Shown: positions 10,559-19,931, counted from the first letter of the stretch. The stretch is 64,000 nucleotides of DNA from Pectinophora gossypiella (GCF_024362695.1 NC_065425.1:9677001-9741000); one strand, 5' to 3'. Notes: generated by a model not told the origin, from the sequence alone. Translations and numbers: made by a program.

Positions 10559-10700
10559 CAGGGGGGTAAAATGGCCACATCGAACGATTCATCTAAGAAA
10601 GCAATATTACTCTTTGACATTTCTTTGCATTGAGGACTTACTTTTATATGCGCAAAGGTCAAATTTCAATATTGCTTTCTTAGATGTATTAACCCTCCTG
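10559..10700. repeat. Foldback MITE A copy
   Basis: Starts GGGGGGTAAAATGGCCACAT and ends with a decayed reverse complement. Inner arms carry AAGAAAGCAATATT and AATATTGCTTTCTTAGATG. One of eight copies or half copies in this window. Confidence 0.8.
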
Positions 10701-11022
10701 TTCCAAGGACATTTCCAATTAAGTCAATGAACAAAAGAATAAAATGAGACAAACTTTATTTACACGCCAAAAAGACAGTTACAAGTTACGAACAGGAAAA
10801 TTGAACGGTAAGTATATCAATAGCACCATATGGATTATTCTTAGTATGCTTATTATATCAGAAGTTGGACGAGGTCAGACTCGGGCAGTCTCGGTACAAC
10901 GCTCGCTTCTCTATGTGGTCTACCCGCCCCGCTAGAGCTGTCACCTGGGGGGGAAAAAATAAGAGCAATACAATATACTTCATTCCAGTGAGTCCCCCCA
11001 AAGCATCCACTAACCTACCCTG

Positions 11023-11266
11023 AAGATTTCACAGGTCCGGCTTTTATAGAAACAACTGCCTGTCTGACCTTCCAACCCGCGAAGGGAAATCCAGCCAATA
11101 CAGGTTAGGTCACATACCTCTGAAAATTGCATTTCTCGGGAATGTGGGTACTCTACTCGTAGCACTGTTTTCCTTCACCGCTGAGCACGTGATAATTATT
11201 TATGAATCCACCTTTAAGTGACGTCAGGACAACTCTACCCTCCCTTATTTCACCTCAACCTTTGGA
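11023..11266 (-). repeat. SINE family S4 copy (3' body)
   Basis: As at 10108-10330: CCTTCCAACCCGCGAAGGG, AATACAGGTTAGGTCACA, TTTCTCGGGAATGTGGG and CGCTGAGCACGTGATAA, on the minus strand. A 12-base insertion lies near 11155. Confidence 0.78.
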
Positions 11267-11267
11267 C

Positions 11268-11640
11268 GCGAACTTCTGCTCAGGACGTCATCTGAGAGGA
11301 TTATTTAAAAAAATAGTTATGGGTCGATAGCGTTGAGTGCTGAACGAGGAAAACCTCGACGGCGGGGTCGGTATCGGGGTCCTGAAGTGTTTGGTGTCGC
11401 GAGCTGATTGGCTACCTCTATGGCTAGAGTAATCGGGTCGTCGGGATCGTATATTACGTCCTTCGGACGCCGATAATTTTCAGTACCGTCCCTAAGCGGG
11501 ATGTATTCGGAAGCCGCAACTACCAGGGGATTTGGGGGGGAGATTAGCCAGAGTACACACATGGCTGTGAAAAGGGGACTCAAGAAAAAGCCTGGAAAGG
11601 GTAAGTCGGGGTTAGTTACCCTAAACAAAGATACTTAAAG
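11268..11640 (-). repeat. CACGTCA-tail retroposon, longest 5' extension, with a hydrophobic open frame
   Basis: This copy reaches furthest 5' of its family. Its minus strand carries a frame of about 103 codons (11317-11628) whose end, DPDDPITLAIEVANQLATPN followed by a basic tail, recurs in other copies (for example 55447-55580). The upstream part is hydrophobic (PLFTAMCVLWLIS). This may be the end of a LINE open reading frame. The extreme 3' tail is lost here. Confidence 0.6.
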
Positions 11641-11645
11641 CCAGT

Positions 11646-11939
11646 TCAGCAGGCTAGATTAGAAAGGTTATTTCTCACCTGTTTCTCCACAGCTCTCACG
11701 TCACTTCGGAAGCCAGTAACGGTGGCGTCCAGCTCAGACAGGTACTGGATCTTGCTGCACAGCTCATCATACTTCTGACATATATACTCTCTCGCGTTCT
11801 GTGAGTCAGTCAGCTCCTTGTCAATTTTGTGAGTGATCTCATACTTCAGTTCGTCGAATTTTGACTCCAAACTTGGCCCGAGTAGGTGTGCTCCTTTGAT
11901 CGCCAATTCTTCTTCTGCTTTCATCTTACCTATAACCAA
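11646..11939 (-). CDS. Coiled-coil open frame, probable transposable-element ORF1 fragment
   Basis: Ninety-seven codons, rich in Glu, Lys and Leu with heptad-like spacing (FDELKYEITHKIDKELTD, YDELCSKIQYLSELDATV). I do not recognise a specific family. Coiled coils of this sort open LINE ORF1 and gag-like proteins. It lies immediately upstream, on the same strand, of the retroposon at 11268-11640 and may be part of the same element. A splice acceptor-like TTATAG precedes it, so an exon of an unknown gene is the alternative. Confidence 0.35.
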   Translation of the reverse strand: MVIGKMKAEEELAIKGAHLLGPSLESKFDELKYEITHKIDKELTDSQNAREYICQKYDELCSKIQYLSELDATVTGFRSDVRAVEKQVRNNLSNLAC

Positions 11940-12129
11940 TGATATAGTATTTTTTTAGGAGTTTTTCAGGATTATGCTTGTAGAGTACACCTTTTGTATA
12001 CTGCCATGATTTGGCTCGCCAACACACCATCACTCTGTACAGGCAGACCGTCCTGCATTGACTGACTGTTTCTCTTGCTCTGTATTCAGATGACGTATGC
12101 GCCCGAGACAAGGATAGCAATATCAATAC

Positions 12130-12815
12130 ACTACAATGCTGATTTCCTGTAGATGGCGCTGTACAGATTTGCCTTCGTTTGACCTTTCCTCATGGTAAAC
12201 AGACACATGAATCTTTCATCTTTGTTTTTGGGTACTTATAAATGTCGTCTTGTTTTACATTACACCCAGGCACAACACATCTTCCACCCATTATTATTCA
12301 TAACATAATAAAGAGAAGCAATAGGTAGCAATATTTCTATACGTATGTGATCGAAAATCACGCAACAATTATTTTTATATATGCTTATGCCATTATATTG
12401 TATTTTTGGATAATTATATACCCAAGTAATGAGGAAATAGGTCATTATTACGTCATCTATATTGTTTTTGGGGAACGGAGCCTGGAAAGTTGCTCATTTA
12501 ATTTCTTACTTACCTTGTACTCCATGTATACATTTGACAGTGCACTTATCCATAACAATAGCGTAGATTTTAGTATAGTTTTAAGTTCAACGTAGACGGC
12601 AAACACGGAATAATTTTAGTTGATTCAAACGAGAGTGCATCGCGCGATAAATTTTGTATAGTCACGCCAAATTTTCAACCGTTTTTCTTGTCTATTCCCG
12701 CTGCCGAATAGATTTGACGTTCGACGGAATTTGATTTTATTTTCTTTTTTCGGGAAGATTTTATTGTGAAAGAGATTTGATATCTTTTTGTGGAACTTTG
12801 ACTAAAAGTTGTGGG
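12130..12815. other. AT-rich spacer, nothing identified
   Basis: No repeat family member, RNA gene or convincing coding frame was recognised. The open frames present lack domains. Confidence 0.4.
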
Positions 12816-13032
12816 TCTTCTATCGTGTGAGTTGTGAAGTGGATTACTTCATCAATTCTGTTGTCGGGATTATTATTGAGCCGCCAAAGGCCCCTGACAT
12901 GGCCCATGTAACGACTACGTACACTTACATCAATAAGTAGTAACCGGAACTAGCTTAACGTGCTTTCCGAAGCACGGGTCATCTTACTTTCGGATAATAG
13001 GGCAACCAGCCTGTATAATGACCTAACCAAAC
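12816..13032 (-). repeat. SINE family S1, truncated and diverged
   Basis: Minus-strand tail and core (TCTATCGTGTGAGTTGTGA, GAGCCGCCAAAGGCCCCTGA, TTCCGAAGCACGGGTC). The tRNA-like head is missing. Confidence 0.75.
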
Positions 13033-13095
13033 CAGCTAAAAGGAAAGAGGAAGGGGAAGACCAAGAAGAGCTTACATGGAACTGTAAAACACTTC

Positions 13096-13172
13096 CACCG
13101 CAATGGAGCAGCGTGGTGGAGTATGTCCGGTTGATGGAAGGGAGGCCTGTGCCCAGCAGTGCAACATATTAT
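13096..13172 (+). repeat. SINE family S2 tail fragment
   Basis: ATGGAGCAGCGTGGTGGAGT, then a shortened CCGGTTGAT region and AGGCCTGTGCCCAGCAGTG. It lies just upstream of the S3 SINE. Confidence 0.7.
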
Positions 13173-13213
13173 TTATGTTTATTACCTTATAAAAATAGTG
13201 CGGATTGGATTTT

Positions 13214-13505
13214 GAGGAGCTCGGTGGCGCAGCGGTTAACGCGCTCGGTGTGCGATTGTTGAAGTTAAGCAACTTTCGCAAAGGCCGGTCATAGGATGGG
13301 TGACCACAAAAAAAAGTTTTCATCTCGAGCTCCTCCGTGCTTCGGAAGGCACGTTAAGCCGTTGGTCCCGGCTGCATTAGCAGTCGTTAATAACCATCAA
13401 TCGGCACTGGGCCAGCGTGGCGGTTTAAGGCCCGATCTCCCTATCCATCCATAGGGAAGGCCCGTGCCCCAGCAGTGGGGACGTTAATGGGCTGATGGTG
13501 ATGTG
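13214..13505 (+). repeat. SINE family S3, composite tRNA-like and 5S-rRNA-like head, near full length
   Basis: The first 48 bases are tRNA-like (GTGGCGCAGCGGTTAACGCG as box A). Bases 13261-13308 match the internal promoter region of 5S rRNA (GAAGTTAAGCAAC then GGATGGGTGACCAC). Next come the core shared with S1 and S2 (CGTGCTTCGGAAGGCACG) and a 3' tail (CCCCAGCAGTGGGGACGTTA) ending in a GATGATG-like stretch similar to the RTE LINE end at 63.6 kb. Not a functional 5S gene. Confidence 0.85.
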
Positions 13506-13964
13506 CTATGACGCGGTTTGCGTATTTGCCACCAACAAAACGAGGACACATTTGCTCTATGTAAAAATAAGTAGGTAGCCAAAGACTAAACAGTAAAATA
13601 AATTCTTCATGCAAATTATTCAAAGATAGTCTTCAATCAAAATGTCATTTGCGACTTTTGAAGGACACGTAATGTCTAATGCTAATTATTGCTAATGTGT
13701 TGTGTACTTTTATGTAGACTTTTATGGACGTAGTAACTCTTTGGTGTTGTGGAAAATGAAGCGAGCGGATCCTGTCTTGAATAAACCCAAAATTAAGGCA
13801 GAAATTCACTGCAAAAAGTACGTAAGTAGCAAGGCGAAAGTAATCTGAAGTAAGAATTTTCTGTTTGAAAGTTGTTTTTGCTTATTATATAATAATAATT
13901 AAGTATATATATAATATATCATTCATTGTTAATGCAAAGTAATTATTTAAAACAGTTGTTTGTG

Positions 13965-14640
13965 GTATACTGTTTATCTGTGAAGTGGGGGACGCCTCAT
14001 CGACAAGACAAGTATGTTAAGTGTAATGTATGTCGTAATGGTAATTTTCCAACACACATGACATCAGTACTGCTTTTTGTCATAATGACCCCCCCTCCCC
14101 CGGCCCCTTTAACACCCCCCTGACCCCTCGGGGATGCCGGCGAGGTACGGGGGGGTTAAAATGGCCACATCGAAGCAATTCATCTAAGAAAGCAATATTG
14201 CAATTTGACATTAGCGCATATAAAATTAAGTGCGCAATGCAGACAAATGTCAAATAGCAATATTACCCCCTGTACTACGATTCTCAGTAAGTATTCTGAA
14301 TTTCTGACACATCACTTTCTTTTCCTCACTTACGAGTGATATACTGTTTATCTGTGAAGTGGGGGACGCCACATCGACAAGACAAGTATGTTAAGTAGAA
14401 TGTATGTCGTAATGGTAATTTTCCAACACACAACATCACTACTGCTTTTTGTCCTAAAGGTAGACACCCCCCTCCTCTTCCCCCTCCTCTACTCCCCCCC
14501 ACTCCCCACCCCCCTCAACCCCCACGGGGATAGAATAGCACGCTACTATGCTACGATTCTCAGTATTCTGAATTGCTGACACATCATTTTCGTTTCCTGG
14601 CTTACGAGTACTGCTTTCTGTCCTAAAGCTAGAGAGTAGC
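13965..14640 (+). repeat. Tandem duplication of an approximately 0.37-kb unit
   Basis: Unit 1 (about 13965-14337) and unit 2 (about 14338-14640) share ATACTGTTTATCTGTGAAGT, GACAAGACAAGTATGTTAAG, TAATGGTAATTTTCCAACAC, a C-rich patch and CTACGATTCTCAGTA. Unit 1 alone carries a MITE A (14148-14271), so that insertion followed the duplication or was lost from unit 2. Confidence 0.85.
14148..14271. repeat. Foldback MITE A copy, internally shortened
   Basis: Begins GGGGGTTAAAATGGCCACAT and holds CAATTCATCTAAGAAAGC, but the right arm stops after AGCAATATT. Confidence 0.78.
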
Positions 14641-14674
14641 CAATTATTTTTTCGATGAAAAATTCACTTGATAT

Positions 14675-15127
14675 CTCTTCTTCTATCGCGTGGCTTGTGA
14701 GGTGTTTGACAACCTAATCAACCCTGGTTTCAGGGTTACTATTGAGCCGCCAAAGGCCCCTGACATGGCTCATGTAACGACTGGCTATTCCACCTCACAA
14801 CCCACACGATAAGAAGAAAAAGCGTATCGGTTATGAGATGAATTACCAACCTGCAACCCTGGTGTCAGGGTTACTATTAAGCCGCTAAAAGCCTCTGACA
14901 TGGCTCATGTAACGACTACTTACTTATATCAGTAAATAGTAACCGCGACCAACGGCGTAACGTGCCTTCCGAAGCACGGATCATCTTACTATCGGACAAT
15001 CTGGTGATCAGCCAGTAATGTCCTAACCAAACTAGGGCTCACAAAATTATTTTCTGTGACATGTCCCCACCGGGATTCGAACCTCCGGATCGTGAGCCCA
15101 ACGCTCAACCACTGGACCACGGAGGTC
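14675..15127 (-). repeat. Two S1 SINE copies with an inverted junction
   Basis: 14675-14780 is an S1 tail on the minus strand, 14788-14815 an S1 tail end on the plus strand (CCACCTCACAACCCACACGA), and 14826-15127 a near full-length minus-strand S1 that ends in the tRNA-like head. This arrangement needs an insertion into an older copy plus an inversion, or a foldback event. Confidence 0.75.
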
Positions 15128-15639
15128 GAGCGAGGCAAACAAACCTCTGAGTTTAATAAATAAAAGTGAAAAAGTACTTATATAAGTACATTAATTAATT
15201 TACTTCCGCTTAGGAACGGTATCGAATAATGTTGGCACCCGAAAGCTTTTTAATATACGGTTACGGGCTACTTCACAACCCCGATACCGACCCCGCCGGC
15301 GTGGTCGACGTTTTCCCTCAACGCTCATCGCATTTGCGTTTCACTTTATTACTTATTTGAAATAACTAATCATATTATTTATCAAATACGTAAGCACGTT
15401 GCATTCCCTAGATATTGTTTATAAAATACCTTAACGTCGATTTCCTAATATTAGTGACTAATAGAAATAACTATCTGTTTTCCTCGTAAATTAACTGACA
15501 ATGAGTTACACCCAGTGATGTGCTGTGCCCGAGAATATTCCCACCATGGGAATGTCCCCTGTAGTAAATAGGCGCAAAACGTAATTCTGTGAGATTATTG
15601 GCCAATGTAAAATTTTTGGAGGGTTGTTGGACATTACAG

Positions 15640-15900
15640 TACCGACCCCGCCGGCGTGATCGACGACGTCCTCCAATCAGCGCTTATCGCTATCGACCCA
15701 CTAGGGTCGATTAATTCTTTCAAATATTTTTTCTCTCAGACGACGCCCTGAGCCGAGGTTCGCGCCGAGCTGAGCACCCTCAGGCCTGTTGTCTTAAAAC
15801 GTTGTACCGGGTGAGGTAGCCTTCAGCGCTCCCCATTTGTCCGGCCAAGTAGTTAATGCCACCTGCCGCAAATATACAATAAGTCACATCAAAAAAAAGG
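15640..15900 (+). repeat. CACGTCA-tail retroposon copy
   Basis: From TACCGACCCCGCCGGCGTG to AATAAGTCACATC and poly-A, plus strand. A small piece of the same family (ATACCGACCCCGCCGGCGTG) also lies at 15282-15330. Confidence 0.78.
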
Positions 15901-16093
15901 ACATTCCAGGCTGATCACCTGATTGTCCAAAAAGGAAGATAATCCGCGCTTCTTCGTTATTACTTACTGATGTAAGTATGTAGTCGTTACATGAGCCATG
16001 TCAGGGGCCTTATAGCGGCTCAATAATAACCCTGACACCAGGGTTGATGAGGTTGGTAATACACCTCACAACCCACACGATAGAAGAAGAGGG
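15900..16093 (+). repeat. SINE family S1, 3' half
   Basis: Runs from CAGGCTGATCACCTGATTGT to CAACCCACACGATAGAAG on the plus strand, with part of the core lost. Confidence 0.75.
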
Positions 16094-16219
16094 TTGTTTT
16101 ATATTTTTGCCTAAAATTTACGTGTGTTCCATAAAATTTATGCCTGTCGCTTACCCGTCCCTTTCCTTTTCGGCGGATAAGAATATGACAGGTGTAACTT
16201 AAAATAAAATTAGATCTAC

Positions 16220-16509
16220 AGGAATTAGCAGCTTTATTTTTATTTTATTTTTTTTGAGACGTGACTTATTGTAGATTTGCCGCAGATGGCATTAACTACA
16301 CTCCGTACAACGTTTAAGACAATAGGCCTAAGGGTGCCTCAGTTGGGCGCGAACCTCGGTTTAGGGCGTCGTCTGAGAGGAAAAAATATTTAAAATTAAG
16401 CGCTGATTAAGGCAAGTCGTCGACCACGCCGGCGGGGTCGGTATCGGGGTCCTGGAATGTTTGTTGTCGCGAGCTGATTCGCTGCCCCTATGGCTAATAG
16501 GAATTAGCA
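16220..16509 (-). repeat. CACGTCA-tail retroposon with 11-bp target duplication
   Basis: The insert is 16231-16498 on the minus strand with its A-rich end on the left. AGGAATTAGCA stands at both 16220-16230 and 16499-16509. The duplication and A-rich end show retroposition by a LINE-type mechanism. About 30 bases are deleted after ATGGCATTAACTAC. Confidence 0.85.
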
Positions 16510-16798
16510 CCAGTGTCCTTACTATTAAAGAGTTTTACAACGGGAACATTCTCGCTTTGGGAACATTCCCGGGGACGGCACATCACTAGTACCACCCATC
16601 GATTTGAAGTGCACTCTAGAATTTTAGATAAGACCCTCTAGTAGTAAGCATAGAAGTATAGTTGTAAAGTTAATCCTAGGTGTTAGTTGCTGTTTGAGTG
16701 TGTACCGTGCGAGTCTTCCGTGCTTTTGTGAGTTATATTTTGTTTTTTTTATTTATTTTTTTATAAAGAGTTGGTGAAAACAAAAGTGTGTATTTAAC

Positions 16799-17102
16799 AG
16801 CCTCCATGGCCTAGTGTTTGGAATGTCAGGCTCACGACGTGGAAGTCCGGGTTCAATTCCCGATATTGTCGAAATCAATGTTATTGGCTCGCACACTGCA
16901 GGTTGAATCACCTGATTGTCCGAAACAGTAAGATGATTCCGTGCTTCGGAAGGCATGTTAAGCCTTCACCTGTACCGTACCTGTACCGGGCTACTAATCC
17001 AAACACCTCCACATTGGAGCAGCGCGGTGGAGTATGCTCCATACCCCCTCTGAGGAGGGCTGTGTCCCGCAGTGGGATGTTTATAGGCTGTTTATGTTTA
17101 TT
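16799..17102 (+). repeat. SINE family S2, full-length but diverged
   Basis: tRNA-like head (box B GGGTTCAATTCCC), core (TCCGTGCTTCGGAAGGCATG), then GGAGCAGCGCGGTGGAGTAT and the tail AGTGGGATGTTTATAGGC. Confidence 0.85.
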
Positions 17103-17277
17103 TAAAAGTGTGTTGAATATTGGGTTCTTTTGGGTTTTATCAAAGAATTTTCTACCATCAAATATCAAAAGAATATCCACCTTCCTTCTTTTTTGAAGTT
17201 GATTAAGAAACAGATCATCATCATTATCTCCCGAGGTCATCTAGTTTACAAAGTCCCGTTGTCTTGATTTTTTATCA

Positions 17278-17345
17278 AGTGATAGCCCTCAGCGCTCCCC
17301 ATTTGTCCGGCCAAGTAGTTACTGCCATCCGATGCAAATATACAG
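17278..17345 (+). repeat. CACGTCA-tail retroposon, short 3' fragment
   Basis: CCCTCAGCGCTCCCCATTTG followed by GCCAAGTAGTTACTGCCATC. No poly-A tail is left. Confidence 0.65.
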
Positions 17346-17680
17346 TGAAATAAATGGTCTTTGCAGTTTGAGTTGTCTTTTACAAATTTTTCATACAAAA
17401 GACATCAACGGGAGCAAATTTTCACGAATTATTTTCATGATTTAATAAGTTCGTTCTAATGTAGTAAGTGGATTTTCGTAGTTTCTGCCTACCCCAATGG
17501 GAAATAACAAAGTTTTTTTGTCCAGTTAAAGTTTGAGAGCTTAAGAAAAAAAATTCTTTAAAAAGCGTTCATTTTATTATATTTCCATACATACCTATAT
17601 GTAACTAGACTGGAATGGAAAATGCTACACCGACAAGAGCGTGGCTCTTAAATTGATGATGATGACCTATATGTATACAT
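17346..17680. other. AT-rich spacer with one short LINE/SINE tail
   Basis: Mostly unassigned. At about 17612-17660 is the word GCTACACCGACAAGAGCGTG followed by GATGATGATG. That motif recurs at 44930, 52225, 52965, 53805, 54190 and 56200, each time beside an unclassified repeat. Confidence 0.4.
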
Positions 17681-17685
17681 TTACA

Positions 17686-17868
17686 GGGTATTAGTGACAC
17701 CGTAATGAATACAGACGGGGTTGATTCAGACCATGATTCTGAGTTAATATCAAATTGATTTCTTTACTTACTTTTGCGATGGAAAAATATATTAACTCAC
17801 AATAATTACCTGAATCACACCCTCAGTATTCGTTACGATGTCACTTACACGTCGTACAAGTACATACA
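17686..17868. repeat. Foldback MITE B, diverged full copy
   Basis: Left arm GTATTAGTGACACCGTAAT and right arm CGTTACGATGTCACTTACAC, with CTTTTGCGATGGAAAA in the middle. Confidence 0.75.
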
Positions 17869-17884
17869 AGTGGCAATATAAGTA

Positions 17885-18112
17885 CATATGGGTGTTAGTG
17901 ACATCGTAACGAATACTGAGGGGGATGATTCAGACCATGATTCTGAGTCGATATCAAGTGGAATTTCTTGTCGGAAAAGTCATGTCAATTTTAGTATTTT
18001 AAATTATTTTCAGTTCTATACTTTTGCGACGGAAAATTCCACTTGATATCATCTCACAATCATGGTCTTCGTCATCCCTCAAAGTTTTCGTTACGTTGTC
18101 ACTAACACCTGT
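17885..18112. repeat. Foldback MITE B, best copy
   Basis: Starts GGGTGTTAGTGACATCGTAA and ends CGTTGTCACTAACACC. The two arms (about 75 bases) are imperfect reverse complements around an AT-rich centre. No coding capacity. Confidence 0.85.
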
Positions 18113-18790
18113 ATATTTTTTTACCGTGCAAAGTTTATAGTATACCAGTATTCCCCATTTGTCCGGCTTAATAGTGAAGGCTATTTGAAACACGTCTACA
18201 AGAACTCACATTAAAAAGAAATACAGAAACTTATTAAAAATAAAATTACGATTTAAAAAAGGAAGAACCTCATTTTTTAAAGTCGGTTATAAAGCAATAT
18301 ACAGCAGAGTAAGTATACCTGTTTGAGATAATGATTACAATCGACGTATTAAGTATGTGTTGCATTTTCCTAACAGCCAAGTAATGTATAAAACATTAGT
18401 TATTATCTATAGAGACATGATTACTATAACATACATACATACTTTTCGCTTCTTCCTTTTTGATGCGAACAGCTGCGGCACGCTGAGAGGTGAGGTGGTA
18501 TCCCGACGTGCCGGCAGAGTAAGGGAATGATTGACGATGATAAAGCAGAAGCACCAGCAACAGGAATATATACAGTTTATTAAAAGCACTTGACAAACTT
18601 AGTAACATAGTCACAAACATAATAGTTCACAATATACACATTTCACAAAAGAATCAAGACTTAGGAATTAGAGGGCACGGCCCTAAACAGTATAATATAC
18701 TTGTTGTTTTTATGAAGGTCGGGGATGCAGTGAGTCTAAAGAGAGTAGAATGAAAGGAAATGCGAATGGAATGGAATGAGAATTTCGTAA
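18113..18790. other. Spacer with no identified gene
   Basis: AT-rich; a GC-richer patch at 18470-18550 has open frames on the minus strand without a recognisable domain. From about 18790 it may grade into the LINE remnant that follows. Confidence 0.35.
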
Positions 18791-18852
18791 TTTAAAATGA
18801 TGATGGTCCGAACAAAAGGCCAGTATGTGCAGAGTTTGTACTCTGCTACACA

Positions 18853-18963
18853 GCGAAGGATTGGAGCTGCCTTCCGACGTCTGTTTTTCCAACTCGTTAT
18901 AATCTGGGAGTCCTCAAGGCTAGAGTGAATAGGCATTTGGTAGGTAAGCGTGATCCACCTTAG
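18853..18963 (+). pseudogene. Non-LTR retrotransposon (Jockey/CR1-like) C-terminal remnant
   Basis: Thirty-six codons then TAG: WSCLPTSVFPTRYNLGVLKA then RVNRHLVGK. This matches the usual end of insect LINE pol proteins (W-x-x-LP ... F-P-x-x-YN ... F-K-x-R-V-N-R-x-L). A related end lies at 51332-51436 on the minus strand. Confidence 0.75.
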
Positions 18964-19012
18964 TCCACATCGTCACTTACCATCAGGTGAGACAGTGGTA
19001 AAACAAATTGGG

Positions 19013-19232
19013 GTGCGCAGGAGCTAATGAGGAAGTGAGCTATTAGTCATCTGATGACTTCCGAGACAGGGACGAACTGTGTCATGTTTATGTATGAGTG
19101 GCACAGCATTGGACTCACCAACCCGGTCCTCCGGGTTCGATTCCCGACGGGAACATTGTCGCACCAATTAGTACCAGGTGCAGACCTTACCCCTTAGGGC
19201 TATTATTTCTGCTGCAATCTCTATAGGGATTA
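19013..19232 (+). repeat. SINE family S5, 5' part, interrupted by the Polinton
   Basis: Matches 37703-37925 along its whole length (AAATTGGGGTGCGCAGG, ATGACTTCCGAGACAGGGAC, GGGTTCGATTCCCGACGGGA, GTACCAGGTGCAGACC). It contains a tRNA-like box B (GGGTTCGATTCC). The remainder of this copy resumes at 35675, beyond the Polinton. Confidence 0.85.
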
Positions 19233-19345
19233 AGTAGGTTATTATTGGGAATTCTAAATCACTTTTCGCTCCATTGACCTCACGGCGCCGCCCCGCGCGC
19301 CGTTCGATCAACAGAGCTCCAAGCGATTTAAAATTCCCAATAATT
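19233..19345 (+). repeat. Polinton left terminal inverted repeat, outer segment with internal palindrome
   Basis: About 113 bases nearly identical, in reverse complement, to 35562-35674. Within it, 19241-19344 is itself a foldback: ATTATTGGGAATTCTAAATC at the outer edge pairs with GATTTAAAATTCCCAATAAT at the inner edge (19 of 20 positions), around a GC-rich centre (GCGCCGCCCCGCGCGCCG). Weaker similarity to the right end continues to about 19690. Confidence 0.93.
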
Positions 19346-19537
19346 ATTTTGATACATACCTATGTCACTTAGATCACTTCATACGGAAAAGAATATAGAA
19401 TTCCTAATCAATAATTCGAATATAAATACATCTGACTCGATATTTGGGAGGCCACTTACAATTGCAATTGAAAATTAACTCACATCTTTACTGTATTTAT
19501 AAATCATTTGTATATCAACCACATCACATGCTTTTGT

Positions 19538-19931
19538 CTAGGCCAGTAGCTCATACCTTCCAGATCCAAATCTACTGAGCTTTGACATAATCTGGGCCGA
19601 TTGCTCATGCTTGCTAGAGCGCTATGTGAGGCATACAGTATATGTCGAAGCCGTTCTGTTCTGTCTCTGTACTTGGTATCTAGACAAAGTGTCCTTAGGT
19701 GCTAGACAAACTTTCTGTATTTAGGCCAGCAGCCCGTACGTTTCGCAGGTTTACTAAGCTTTGATGTATTCTGGGCCGGTTGCTCATGCCTGCTAGAGCG
19801 CTGTATAGAGGCGTACAGATACATCGAGGCTGTTCGAACCCTATACTTGGTACATAAATAGAGATTTTTTTTTTGTCTAGACCAGTTCGTAAACTTCTAA
19901 CAGTAACTGTTCCACATCGTGTACTTAGTAT
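19538..19931 (+). repeat. Subterminal tandem repeat in the Polinton left end
   Basis: Unit 1 (19538-19690) and unit 2 (19721-19864) share GGCCAGTAGC/GGCCAGCAGC, AGCTTTGA, TCTGGGCCG.TTGCTCATG and CTAGAGCGCT. A third, shorter unit starts near 19876. The right end has a single related unit (35340-35500, reverse complement), so the two ends are unequal. Confidence 0.75.

Larger units (their letters stand above)
15510..16590. repeat. MITE C-type foldback element broken by later insertions
   Basis: Outer arms pair (AGTGATGTGCTGTGCC at 15512 with GGCACATCAC near 16575). The inner part (GGCCAATGTAAAATTTTT, then CCCGTCCCTTTCCTTTTCGG, matching the intact copy at 38785-39162) is split by a CACGTCA-tail retroposon (15640-15900), an S1 fragment (15900-16093) and another CACGTCA-tail retroposon (16231-16498). 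Confidence 0.65.

Noticed and set aside
13261..13308. 5S rRNA gene
   Set aside because: Only the internal promoter region matches, embedded in a repeated SINE; the gene's ends are missing.
14060..14160. G-quadruplex or CRISPR-like array from C-rich runs
   Set aside because: Runs are irregular, without repeat-spacer periodicity; they belong to the tandem duplication and to MITE ends.
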